Below are positions 11,771-21,830 of a stretch of 64,000 nt of DNA, piece by piece. The notes under the pieces were generated by a model that was given only the letters and a program-made list of their open reading frames with translations, did not search any database and had not been told where the DNA came from. The stretch is from Opisthorchis felineus (Eukaryota > Platyhelminthes > Trematoda > Opisthorchiida > Opisthorchiidae). How positions within the stretch are numbered: position 1 is the stretch's first letter; each line of letters starts with the position of its first letter. The stretch covers positions 45,982 through 109,981 of the forward strand of contig SJOL01008837.1 in NCBI GenBank assembly GCA_004794785.1, read 5' to 3'. A program made the position numbers and the translations under genes.

Positions 11771-11816
11771 CACCTGCCTGATGAGCCCCAAAAAGAGCGA
11801 AACCGGTCGTGGGCTG
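11771..11816 (+). ncRNA. Hammerhead ribozyme motif, core intact
   Basis: The three conserved parts of a hammerhead core are present in order: CTGATGAG at 11778-11785, GAAAC at 11799-11803, and the cleavage triplet GTC at 11806-11808. Stem II would be GCCC/GAGC closing a CAAAAA loop, with one C-A mismatch. Stem III is a minimal ACCGGT palindrome, as in minimal hammerheads that act as dimers. Stem I can pair CCTGC with GTGGG through G-U wobbles. Self-cleavage is predicted after C11808 on the plus strand. All pairing was done by eye. Confidence 0.65.
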
Positions 11817-11875
11817 TCGAAGAATTTTCAGCAACCTTATGAGCAGTACATAGCGCGAGATATATTGCTCTTCAA

Positions 11876-12735
11876 CCTTGGGATAAATGAATTTCTGAGA
11901 TAAACTTCCTTAAGCCAATCGCAGTCCGCATGAAACGCTAAGGACTCGTGAATCATCGTTACCTGCCTGATTTCGTTACGAGGGCCATGAGAAGAATTCG
12001 ACATGGCCGGCCGTATATACGGTGACTGCCGTAGGGGAAACCCCACACGGGAGTTAATATGTGTAGACCTGGGACAAGGTAGGGCTTATCCAGCATAGTG
12101 AGTATTTGCAATCGAGGAACTCTCAAATCATTTTGCCATACTGGCCCCCCTGGAGCCAGCCGCAATCGTTCATTTCTTAGAGACTCTTTTTCTGGAAGTG
12201 GTCGGGCGGGGGTGTCGAGGTAGAGTTTGAGAACGGAAAACTGTTAGGATAGATAACCAGATTGGAGATACATAGTAGAAAATAAGGCTGAAACGGTTAG
12301 CTCTGTCATCTACTGCGCATTTTACATAGTTACCTTGAACCAACTACCTGGGGATGACAGGCAACGGCCTCAAATTTCCTTCACCATGGGGAATATATTC
12401 TGTTTTAAGAAGCGTGAAGTTTTCATTCCCTGTACAAGTTAATGGGCTTTCAATTGAGGTAAATCAGTGGGGATTAGTTAGCCAAGGCTGTGTTGGTCGT
12501 ACCTCTACACTGAGACAGGTACCCAAACTGACATTGATTTCGGTGGCCCACATTGACTGGTTTTTAGCGGAATAGTGCATTTATCTCTGTGGTTCGCTAG
12601 AAATCACGGCCTCGTCTGGCAAACATAGATACCCCGGTCGTATTCTCGTCAGCTGAAGGTTTTGAAGCCAACTACCACTTTAAGGAATTCGTGCTACTTC
12701 AAATTCGTTTTATGTCGAAAGGGCATGACATTAAG
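11876..12735. other. Intergenic, nothing recognised
   Basis: No domain-bearing frame, RNA gene or repeat boundary was seen here on either strand. Confidence 0.4.
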
Positions 12736-12739
12736 TCCC

Positions 12740-13190
12740 AATTTTCGCGTTTACCACGCTGCGGCATGGGCTGTCTTATTTTATGGTTGTGAAGGGCGGA
12801 GGATTTGATATCCTGGATGTCTCCGAAACGCTACCATTGTCGGATGGCATCAGCTTTACAAATAAAAACGGACATCAGTTTGTGAATCAGGTACTTCGGT
12901 CGCGGACAAATTCCAGCATTATAAACTGCGTTGGTGCGGTCATGCATGCCGAATCGTGATCTGCAGGGGCTAATTTCGTCTCTAATAACTCCTGTAGAGT
13001 GACACGAATTGCGAATTAGACAACTTGTTACCAGAACGGTATGAAAAAGACTAGGACAAGTTCGAACGCTTTTTGTGTGGCGTCCACGTGATCAACCATG
13101 CGCTTGACTGGAGGTGTAAGATATGTTGGCTAGCAAGTCTCAACGACGTTCATGCTACCAGTTGTTTTTCGAATATCTGAGTGAACGTTT
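12740..13190 (+). mobile_element. LINE (RTE-like) C-terminal tail fragment
   Basis: Plus-strand translation gives VLFYGCE (about 12775-12795) and, 130 bp on, HYKLRWCGHACRI (about 12918-12955). These resemble the two landmark blocks after the reverse transcriptase of RTE-type LINEs, a YGCETW-like block and an H-LRWLGHV-RM-like block. Frames are broken between them. The copy is on the opposite strand to the reverse transcriptase fragment at 9.2-9.9 kb, so the two are probably from separate insertions. Confidence 0.5.
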
Positions 13191-15010
13191 GGAAATGTGA
13201 TAGTAATAATAATATACCATATAATAACTGTGGTAGGCTACAACGGTTCCCTTCTCTGTCCACTTCTTTTTTCCATCTTAGATTTTCTTAAAACAGGCTT
13301 TATGGTTGGACTTAATCAGTGATACTGTCTACAACAATGATGAGAGTGATGAAAATGAAAAAATGAAAAAATGCTTAGATGACGTTTGGACTCTCCTGAG
13401 TGTTTTTGTGCCTCGGTATTATTTGAGTGCAATAGTTAATTATTAATTGTTTCAAGAGTTTCGAGTCTAGTATACGATAGAAGTGCCTTTAGTGAATCGT
13501 CACTATGATTAGTGCGTCCAATCAACATCTGGCTTTCGAACTGGAATTTCCGTCCAACAGTGGTCAAACGCTGGACACCTGCACAAAGTCAGTGAACTCT
13601 AGAAGCTTACTTCAAAGCCTAATGCGGCACTGCATATAAGACTTTGGCGCTGATATAGAACGTAGCGAGTAAGATCGGTGGGTTAATATACAGAGACCTG
13701 CTGCTGGTCCTGTATATGATGGTATAACCCCGAACAATCACCAGCTGCTCGTTTATCATAGAGGTCCCGGTTGATGGTTTCCTATAGCTTTTATTCCCAT
13801 TGGCTCCTAGCGGGTGGGTTGGCTCTGTTTATGTAATCCTAATGATCTCAAGGGCACCTGACCATGGATGCCACAAGCTAAAGTGATCAATCAAAATAGC
13901 TCACAATTAGTTCAGCTGATTTCTTCGGATTGCTTGGTAACCACGTACTTGTTTTGAATTAGATACGCGGTAATAATTACGCTCTGACGCATGACGTACC
14001 GCACAGTTCAGATTATTGAGGCAACCAGCAATAGCATCATTTTAGCCTCATTTCTTCTGTCAGTTGCTCGTGTTTGTCTGGACAACAACTCTCCGATTAA
14101 GTTGTTTGAGCTCTCTCTGCATGACCGCTGCAACACGACACTGACCACGACTTTGTGAAATTAAGCTGACAGATGAATCAGCTACGGCCATGCACCTCTA
14201 AATTCGATGTCGGTGAGCTTGCTTGTTGGCTCAGCTGATCATTACGTCGGCTGGGTTGTGTACGCGGTTCTATTCCTTCACCCGGCAAAAAGTGGTTTGA
14301 TGTGTAAATAACTTACGACCCACATAAGACATTAACCCCCCTACTTTTCATTCATCTTGAGTTTCTTTCGTTCAATGGAGTGCCCTCTGCTGTACAGCGG
14401 AGAATGAGTTACGACGTCGTATCATGAAATAACCACATCGGTGATCCGTTGAGGTTTAATGAATCATGCTGCTGGATACATTGATTAGCGTCAAAGTTAA
14501 AGTAACTGCACAGATATGTGTCGGCGGTGGCCAAGTGCGTGTTTTGTATTTTATTGAGAATTTGTGTGAAGTATCCAGCAACAAGCATGATTTCTCACAC
14601 TGATTCCCATTTGTCTCCTGATTCTCATCCCTTTCAACACGAGTCATGAAAATATTATCCTCGTTGTATGGAAAGTTTTTGAAGCTTTCACCAAGTAGGG
14701 ATTTCGTCAAAAGTACACAAGATGAACACATGGTAAACACAAAGTACATGTTAATTTATTGTGGGCGTAGAGGAAAGCAGAGAGACGCCTTACCCATATC
14801 CGACCGCACAATTTACGGAACCGCGCGCGGGCGTCTTATTGCCCCACCACAAGTTAATTTAATTTTATGCAGTGGCTAAAAGATGGTTAAGCTAACAAAA
14901 AGTATTTTCCTGATACTTTTTTCCTTCGAATACTGTTCTTGATGTATACCTCATTTCATCAGGTTGTCACTGAAGTTTCCCTACACTTTTTCGGATTGCT
15001 TCGAAATGTG
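13191..15010. other. Intergenic, nothing recognised
   Basis: Apart from short AAT-rich runs near 13202-13225 I see no structure in this stretch. Confidence 0.4.
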
Positions 15011-15014
15011 CTGG

Positions 15015-15313
15015 TGTAACGACGGATACTACTGATAAGGCATGTCAGTAGTATGTGGTTTTCTCGTAGCTCCGCCTCCCGTCTAACGGAAGGTGGGGTT
15101 TATTATGGAACTTGTGGGACTGCTTTGCAGCGTTCGTTTACAATTGCGTGATAGTCAGTGAATGTCCACGAAAGTTCAAGAAGACGCGTGAGGGTGTTCG
15201 GTTTTTAAAAACAAGGTGCATATGAGAGGTTTTCTTTGCTGTCCAATAGTTTGTAACTGTTTAGTTGGTGTTTTCTAATAAACAACTCCGCGGTGAGGGC
15301 TTTCCTTCTTACG
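15015..15313 (+). repeat. 5' LTR of the Gypsy element
   Basis: Starts TGTAAC at 15015 just after the CTGG duplication and ends TTCTTACG at 15313, where the 3' remnant reads CCTTACA. It holds an AATAAA at 15277-15282, consistent with a poly(A) signal in the R region. The end is set by alignment with the 3' remnant and by the primer binding site that follows. Confidence 0.75.
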
Positions 15314-15316
15314 TTT

Positions 15317-15332
15317 TGGTGCCGTGTCAAGG
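15317..15332 (+). promoter_or_regulatory. Candidate primer binding site
   Basis: TGGTGCCGTGTCAAGG lies three bases after the 5' LTR, the expected position for the tRNA-complementary primer site, and begins TGG, matching a CCA tRNA end. The tRNA identity is not determined. Confidence 0.5.
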
Positions 15333-15338
15333 ATACGG

Positions 15339-16067
15339 ATGAGGATCACGTGGGCACAACCCTTTGAGGATGGGGATGTGCGGAGCTTCCTGGAGGATTT
15401 CAAGGTTGTTGAGGAGGCGGATGGACTGGAGCGGGGTAAGTTGGTGGCACTGAAGACCCTCCTCAGAGAACAGGCGAAGGCGGCTTTGGATGCGGCTAGA
15501 ATGAGCCCTTGGAAGATGGACTGGGCCGCCGCGAACGGAGCTCTGGCAGCGAAGTTCGACACACCGGCCGACCGCCAGGGGGCTATGAGGCGGTTCAAGG
15601 CGGCCAGGATGGGACCTGGATGCGACCCGATGATGTTCTTCGCCAGCCTACAGCAGCCGTTGGGTCGGGCTTTGCCGGGACTAGACGGAGTGTCGCGCCA
15701 GCAGTTGCTGTCTGATCAGTCCGCTGAAGGTGTACAGCCTACGCTTGGTGCGCAGTTGCGGTTGGCAAGAGCAGCTGGCCAATTGAGCGTGGAACAGCTG
15801 GTGCATCTGGCACGGGAATTGGCCGAGGCGCCACTGGCCACGTTGCAGTCGCAGGAGAAGAGGGATGGTTCACCAGTGGAGGACATGCAGACTAAAGTGG
15901 ACCAACTAGGCAAACAGCTTGCAGCCATCAAGACGGAATCGCGGAGGCACGCTCGAACGAGCCGATGCTACAAGTGTGGCATGCCTGGCCACTGCTGTCG
16001 TACCCGACCGCTTGTAAATAATAAAACTTTGGATTGCTCCTCTTTTTACCGGGTGGGTTGCAATTAG
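15339..16067 (+). pseudogene. Gypsy gag protein
   Basis: A 242-residue open frame beginning at the first ATG after the primer site (an open frame extends to 15324 but lacks an earlier ATG). It is rich in Ala, Arg, Leu and Gln, consistent with a capsid, and ends with a zinc knuckle start CYKCGMPGH. The fourth ligand of the CCHC knuckle is absent: the position expected to be Cys is Arg, after which the frame runs into unrelated sequence and stops at 16067. Gag proteins form the particle and bind element RNA. The loss of the last zinc ligand suggests a point change followed by decay, so the product is probably not fully functional. Confidence 0.8.
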
Positions 16068-17600
16068 TGCAGTGACACAAGCTACCATACAGGCCGTTAT
16101 CGAGATAGACGGGAAGAGGGAGCCGTGCCTAACTGATACAGGAGCAGGGTATCGCTGAGACGGGGAGGGAACGAGGCTGAACGCAAACCGTGCGCGCTAG
16201 CCGTGAGAGTAATGGGCGGATACCGACTGAAAATTGATGGATTGTCAATGCAGTGAATGCGCCTAGGCAACAGGTCCGTGCAACACGAGTTCCTGATCAG
16301 CCCAGAAATAAAGCATACAATCTTGGGAGCAGATTTTCTCAAGAGCGCAGAATCCGTGGTTGATCTCAAGCGGGGAAAACTGGTGACAAAGTATGGTGGA
16401 GTCAAGCTTGAAGGTTGTCCAAGCACTGCCGTGAGCGAACTGCAGGTCCGAAAGCTTCCGTCTTGTAATGTGCCGTCAGTACAGTCCGTGGTGGAGGAAT
16501 TCTCCGAATTGTTCACAGGCGATGAAGATCCTTTTGGCTTCTGCCCGTTTATTGAACATGAAATTCCCCTCCCGTCCGAATGCTTTCGAACTTACGGCCC
16601 CCTTCCGCTGCCACCCCATCTACGGGAGGAGGTCCATAAGCACGTTCAAGAGATGTTGAAAAATGGCATAATCGAGGAAGCGAACAGTGCGTACAACTCC
16701 TCGGTTGTGCTTGTAAAGAAGGCGAACGGGAAGTCCCGGTTTTGCGTGGATTTCCGGCGTTTGAATGAACTGACCGTAAATCGGGTTTTAGCTGTCCCTT
16801 CGGTTGCGGAGATTTTCGATTCCCTTCAGCATTCCCGATATTTCACGGTGTTCGACTTGCGTTCCGGATACTGGCAACTATCTGTCAAGGAGGAGGACCA
16901 GGAGAAAACGGCGTTCACGGTTTGTAACACCCAAAATCAATTTAGAAGGATGCCGTTTGGTTTGTCGGGGGCTCCACTCACATTCCGGCCCTTGATGCTT
17001 CGTCTAACGAAGGGTCTACAGAATGTTGCCGTGTACTGGGATGATATCGTTGTGTACAGCAATTCGGAACCAGAGCACGCAGTTCATTTGAAGGCCGTAT
17101 TGAAGCGCATCCGGGAGGCGGGCCTGCGGATAAATGAAGCCGAGACACAGCTCGCTCGGTGTTCGGTGACACTGCTGGGGCATAAATCGGGTCACGGAAA
17201 GGTTAGCCCACTGCCAGAAAAACTGGCGAAGATCCAGGACCGTACTGTTCCCAATTCAAAGCGGTCCCTACGACAGCTTCTTGGACGAGCAGCATACTAC
17301 AGCCGATTTGTCAAGGATTTCAACACGATTGCTGCTCCGCTGTACGACTTGCTTGGGAAAAATAGGAAACTCGAATGGACCAGGGAAGCACATGAGACTT
17401 CCGAACATGTCAAAGCGCGGATGCTGGATCAGCAACTGACCCTCAAGCTGCTCAGGGTAGGGGAGATGTTTACTATTGCAACGGACGCTAGTGAACGCGG
17501 TGTTGGCGCAGTCCTTAAGAAGAGGACTGGAGTCATCGAATATGCCAGTCGTGTCCTGACTAACGCTGAGCAGAAGTACTCAACTATAGAGAATGTTTAG
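16068..17600 (+). pseudogene. Gypsy pol: protease, reverse transcriptase, start of RNase H
   Basis: The protease active-site motif LTDTGAG lies at 16129-16149 in frame 1 and is soon followed by a stop. Frame 0 then continues with an in-frame TGA at 16254 and, from 16257, a long open frame of 447 codons. This begins with the protease C-terminal motif ILGADFL. It then carries the reverse transcriptase blocks VDFRRLN, FDLRSGYWQL, MPFGLSGAP and the catalytic YWDD (around 17033-17046), and ends in RNase H with the TDAS motif (around 17481). The reverse transcriptase catalytic residues look intact. Breaks are a frameshift in the protease, the TGA, and a frame loss near 17595 within RNase H, where the expected acidic YSTIE continuation shifts frame. 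Confidence 0.88.
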
Positions 17601-18179
17601 CGGTCGTCTGGGCCCTGGATAAGTGGAGGCCATACTTTTTGGGACAAAGATTTCATGTCGAGACCGATCACAAACCCCTGGAGTGGATCAGGACCACCAG
17701 AGATCCTCGCGGAAAGCTCGCACGCTGGTGTGTCCGGTTGCAAGAATACGACTCCATGATCCGACACGTGCCAAGGCAGGAGGACCACCTGGCTGATTGG
17801 ATGTCAAGACCAGAGGCTGAAGATGAGGCCCCCAGGATCATGATTGGTGCCAATAGCCTCGTCGTCGAACTGGATCCCAGAAGGTTGGTGCAAGTCCAAC
17901 GGCAGGATCATGTGTTACGGAAGGTTGCAACCGCCTTGTTGGATAAAAGGAGCATTGAGAACGGGGGGAGATAAGGAATTGGAAACGTTCCAGAGTCACC
18001 TCAATAAGCTGAGTCTGAGTGAAGCTGGCATCATTTCCTGAAACGTCACCGACTCTGATGTTGTGCTGCCCGTGATACCTCGTATCTTGAGAAGGAAGCT
18101 GATGGTCGAATGCCACGAGGTAGCACACACAGGGTGCACCAAGACGTACAACTTACATCGACAGAGGGCCTACTGGCCC
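17601..18179 (+). pseudogene. Gypsy pol: end of RNase H and truncated integrase zinc-binding region
   Basis: After the frame break near 17595 the RNase H continues in another frame, with HVETDHKPLEWI (about 17652-17687) and the C-terminal RHVPRQEDHLADWMSR block. That frame ends at 17974 in a G-rich run. A further frame change leads to the integrase N-terminal zinc-binding region, with the His pair visible in CHEVAHTG (about 18108-18131) followed by LHRQRAYWPG. The CxxC half of the zinc site, the DDE catalytic core and the C-terminal domain are missing because of a deletion that ends in the 3' LTR. The element cannot supply its own integrase. Confidence 0.8.
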
Positions 18180-18202
18180 GGCGAAGGGCTTTCCTCCTTA
18201 CA
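18180..18202 (+). repeat. 3' LTR remnant (last ~22 bp)
   Basis: GGCGAAGGGCTTTCCTCCTTACA closely matches the end of the 5' LTR (GGTGAGGGCTTTCCTTCTTAC) and is followed by the CTGG duplication. Only the extreme end of the LTR survives. The right part of the deletion junction lies at or just before 18180. Confidence 0.75.
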
Positions 18203-18206
18203 CTGG

Positions 18207-20485
18207 TAGTGTGAATTCTGTTAAGATAGTAAATAAAGACGGCCTTCACTTGATAACGTGGATTTGTGAGCTCAGTTGGGTTTCTGTTGGGACTCTGGTG
18301 CATTTTTATGCCAATGAGAGCGTGTCCTTCTTGATCCACTGGCTACTGCGGATCCCGTTGATGGCCGTTGCAGAGGCTTGTCACCGCTCTACACGTTTTT
18401 CCGACATTAGTGAAAATATGAATCCTGAGATAAAACAACCGGATTTCACACATGAAGTGCGCTAGTTAGTGATCGAGTCTTTCGGCATGGATAAACTTCA
18501 GTTTTCTGCCTGTCATCATGAACCGTAACTCGATATTTTTCTAACGGAACCCCGTTGAACGGAACTCCGTTCTCTTGAACTAAATGTGTAGTGCAAGTTG
18601 ATAACTTTGTCAGGATGTTTTTGGTTAGAATGAAATTAAAATCATAGTCAAGTGGGATTTCGGACATTCGCCACTTGAATGTCGGTTTTGAAATAACCTG
18701 GTTTCAGTGATATTTGCTCAGCTGTTTTCAAGTGGTTCATCCGTCCGTCATGATATACAGATGCGAACACACGTTATCGAAAAACCTTTCTATTCACATA
18801 ATATTTTGGAACGCTTGACACTCGACAACCGCCTCATAAAATTAGGCGTTACCGAATATTCTGAGCGCCATGCGGGTTGCCATACGAGTTTTGTCTAAAT
18901 AAAATTCTTTCCGTATCTCATAAAATATTGGTGAATCTCTGTTAACTTGGAGTGACGACTTGCATGACCTGATCGTTCTTCCCAAATTGTCATGGAACCC
19001 GATAGGTTGTAGTTTCACTCGTTGTGAAGTAAACTTGCACGATTACTTCTAATGGGGGCGATATACCTTTCGGATCAATGGATAGTTCGTACAAACGATC
19101 CGACTGGTCGGATGCTATGTATACTTCGGTCCTAATCAGGAGCTGTCTGCATTAGGGACAGCATATTTGGCCTTGCCATCGTTCAAGGGCAAGTCCTATT
19201 GTAGCAGTGCAGAATATGAATCATGGCTTTTCGGCCAGCAGAGCCTATGCATGAAAATCATCTCCTGGGGATTACCATCGCTCAGTTAGTTGAACTCACT
19301 TGAAGACATTTTTTACCGATATGTGAGAATTTTTCGTTGGTCTCCAGAACGTTATCTTGCAACGTAAAAGCTAACTTGACCTTGGAAGAGCTTAAGAGCT
19401 TGGTAAGATGGCAGGTCAGTGCTGAGTGGCCAAACTTCGCAGACAACCCACGGTTACTCCTACATCGAATGAAGCTGGTCAGATATGTCAGGTTTTCGGA
19501 TATCCAATCGGTTATTCTGACATGACAGCCTCAATAAATGTCTAAATGTCGCTATGAAATGCTATTAAGACCACAGCTAACCATATGTATACTCATCTAG
19601 CAGACAGAAGCAGGACTTGGGCGAAGTGTAGGGACAGGTCCTACCCGGCGGCATGTAATCGAGGGAATTAAGTCGTGCTGTCAGTGAATCTTTGTTGTTT
19701 TCAGATGTTTGAACTTTTCAGCCAACTTTCCTCTCTTTCAGTTACTGGAACCAGCGTGTTGGAATCACCGGTTTACTTCCTGCTTAACTTCACCTCTTTG
19801 GCTGGCACCGTCAGTACTCAAATAGTTTGTAGGTCAAAAGCCTAGGTAGCCTCACCGTTAGGTATATTTCACACAACCAGAAAATTCCTAAAAAGGCGGT
19901 GGCATCATGTCTTCCGAAAGTTGAAAGCTGACTAAAAATGGGCACCAGGAATGATAGTTTTTTACTAGCATATTGTGCGCAGCGGGGTTGTGTGGAAGTC
20001 CGCTGTGAAGAAATTACTGTTCTCTAAAGTTTGCTGGAACGGACTGTTCTTAGCTTAACTCGAACAACGCTGCTTGTTATTCGAGACAATTCTGTCGTAA
20101 GAGGAGAACACTATTTGGGCTTAGATTAAAACAGCATTCCAAATGTTAGACCGTTTACTGGTTCGGAGGTGGTACATCAATTCGTGCAGCATAATAGAAT
20201 GAAGCGACGTTAGAACGTCTGTATTATGAGTTGAATGAGAGGATAAAATCCTAAATTGTTCGTGATAACCGGTCAGAAATTGGCGTTATGGTACAATAAT
20301 GTATATTCATAAAATATAATATTGTGGTATTCACAACGAAGAGGCCAGTATTCAGTTAGCTATTACCGCTGCATGGCTTTGTGTAGCGTTGTTACGCGTG
20401 CGATAGCTTCCACTGATAAACATGGATTTTTGCACTTATAAATACGTGTTCCCGAAAGGTTGTGTACTTTCTGGCAGAAAGGGAT
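18207..20485. other. Intergenic, one palindrome pair
   Basis: No gene was recognised. The only structured piece is the pair of tandem palindromes at 18543-18571, listed separately. Confidence 0.4.
18543..18571. repeat. Two tandem AACGG-N4-CCGTT palindromes
   Basis: AACGG-AACC-CCGTT (18543-18556) and AACGG-AACT-CCGTT (18558-18571) lie one base apart. Each is a perfect 5-bp inverted repeat around a 4-bp centre. AACGG is the core recognised by MYB-type DNA-binding domains, but any regulatory role is speculation. Confidence 0.7.
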
Positions 20486-20487
20486 TA

Positions 20488-20625
20488 ATATTGTGAGAAT
20501 TTTTCAATGGACATTTCGTCCGGTCTTTGAAGCCGTTTTAGGCTGAAAAGCCGAGAAGCGCTGTACAGTTGTTTCATCCCCAGTGGGAATCATCAGTAGT
20601 ACGCTTCTCGCCCGAGAAGCCAATC
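20488..20625 (+). repeat. SINE-like dispersed repeat, plus orientation
   Basis: This stretch (GTGAGAATTTTTCAATGGAC..., GCTGAAAAGCCGAGAAGCGC) is shared in diverged form with 34936-35070, 44586-44700, 54261-54390 and, reversed, 54450-54560 and the right arm at 48130-48260. It is an interspersed repeat of roughly 150-250 bp. Confidence 0.5.
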
Positions 20626-20689
20626 GACAAATGGCCACGTGATGTGCATTCCGTGACTGAAGGATTATTGGTACTGTATCCTGTCTAAG

Positions 20690-20780
20690 GGCGAAATACT
20701 CAAACTGCTGATTGGAGGTTTGGTTGTCAACTACTAATCGGGAGGTCACGGGTTAAAAACTCCCGGAAGTTTCGTGAGCT
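20690..20780 (-). repeat. SINE-like repeat tail with tRNA-like box, minus orientation
   Basis: The plus-strand text GGAGGTCACGGGTTAAAAAC followed by TCCC resembles a tRNA T-arm (B box plus closing stem). The same block occurs reversed at 44715-44760 (GAACCCATGACCTCTTAACT). I infer a tRNA-derived SINE family. Its orientation is opposite to the adjacent piece at 20488-20625, so this is a composite or two insertions. Confidence 0.4.
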
Positions 20781-21369
20781 GCGCACAGCTGGTTATGATG
20801 TAACAGCTTTAGAGTCGTTCTCGACTTGTCAGCATAGATGGGATGCAACTGCTGGACGGAATATTCATCGAAACGCATACACACCGTACTATTGTACACA
20901 GACTGGTCGTTGCCTTAGTCGGACAGCCTAAAAGGTGGGGAAGGTATCGTTAACTGTGGTTTTTACGGGTATTAAATCTAGTGACTCATAATCAGCGCAA
21001 TTATTTTCAGTCTATTTTCATTTTGCATGAGTCAAACATGACGGAGTTTGTTAAGAATGTTTTGTCTAGTAACACAAATAGGTGGGTTTACATAAACCAC
21101 GGGAGAGTACTCATTTTTCGCAAAGTGAAATTTTATTCCAAAATTTGGAACCGAATAACTGTGGCTGACTCAAAGTGCAACCTTCTAGTTCAAGGACAAA
21201 GCTAACTGACTTTCACAAACCTTCATTTTGTCCTCAGTGTGCGAAAAAGTTCTTCAACTTCGCACAACTACAGCTTCAAAACCTGATATCTTTAACTCGC
21301 TTTCACGCAAGTGCTCCGTAGCACATTGAATAAATTTTTATAGGCTCTACACGCTAGCTTAGTCTACAT
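20781..21369. other. Intergenic, nothing recognised
   Basis: No structure recognised on either strand. Confidence 0.4.
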
Positions 21370-21830
21370 TGTGGCCGGCAGTCAGAACGAGCAACCTTTA
21401 TAGGTTTAATACACTACTCATAAGGTTGCTGAACACTTTTCAGCAGATTACGACCGGTTTTGCCCTTCTTGGGGCTCATCAGGTAGGCACAGATCCCGAG
21501 TTTCCGTCAACCTTATGTTTTGCTTTAACCCAAATTACACGAAATCCGACCTATAAACTAATCTACATGTCAACCTGGTTTTGTCGAGAGACTCACCTGG
21601 AACCCTTCTGAAGCTCTCGTTTATGAGGTTTTTAAGCACTCGAATGTGCCGCACCAGACCGCCTCGTGTTTCAGTTGGTGCGGTATTTTCGATATCGCGA
21701 TACTGTGTATGGACGTAATACGCATCATAAATGAGAGATTCAGCTGGGTTGCAGGTGAGTCTCCCGTCAAAACAAAATTGGTACGCAGATGAGTGTATAA
21801 GACAAAGCAATATTTATGGTTTGGATTCGG
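21370..21830 (-). repeat. Hammerhead-family repeat, second copy
   Basis: In minus orientation this matches the repeat at 11561-11875. It has the same hammerhead flank, the same AGGTGAGTCTC(T/C)CG word, and the long inverted repeat, here with arms around 21545-21625 and 21735-21800 separated by about 110 bp of sequence absent from the first copy. It is more diverged than the first copy in its stem arms. Confidence 0.55.
21446..21492 (-). ncRNA. Hammerhead ribozyme motif, core mutated
   Basis: On the minus strand, CTGATGAG (21482-21475) is followed by a perfect stem II GCCC-CAAGAA-GGGC and ACCGGTC with a GTC cleavage triplet. The essential GAAA box reads AAAA, so the core G is lost and cleavage is not expected. 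It has a better stem II but worse core than the copy at 11.8 kb. Confidence 0.6.

Larger units (their letters stand above)
11561..11875 (+). repeat. Hammerhead-bearing repeat, probable Penelope-like element terminal sequence
   Basis: A compact repeat containing a long hairpin (11583-11710) followed by a hammerhead ribozyme core (11778-11808). A related copy lies in the opposite orientation at 21370-21830; the two share the hammerhead flank, the words AGTTTCCGTCAACCTTATG/CATAAGGTTGACG and the CAGCAACCTTATGAG motif. The word GAGATATATTGCT occurs at both edges (11564 and 11857), 293 bp apart, suggesting a tandem or terminal duplication. Published work has described hammerhead motifs in the terminal repeats of Penelope-like retroelements; no reverse transcriptase or GIY-YIG domain is visible here, so family membership is inferred from the ribozyme only. 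Confidence 0.55.
15015..18202 (+). mobile_element. Gypsy-type LTR retrotransposon, internally deleted
   Basis: The element starts TGTAACGACGG and ends TCCTTACA, and is flanked on both sides by the 4-bp direct repeat CTGG (15011-15014 and 18203-18206), as expected for a target-site duplication. Inside, in order, are a 5' LTR, a candidate primer binding site, gag with a zinc-knuckle, protease, reverse transcriptase, RNase H and the zinc-binding start of integrase. The integrase core and nearly all of the 3' LTR are missing: the integrase frame runs straight into the last ~22 bp of an LTR. Frames are broken at several places, so it is not an active copy. The domain order is Gypsy/Ty3-like; I cannot fix the clade, though CsRn1-like trematode elements are a plausible match. 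Confidence 0.88.

Noticed and set aside
12640..12665. CTGACGAG (minus) as a fourth hammerhead
   Set aside because: No GAAA box or stem II follows it.
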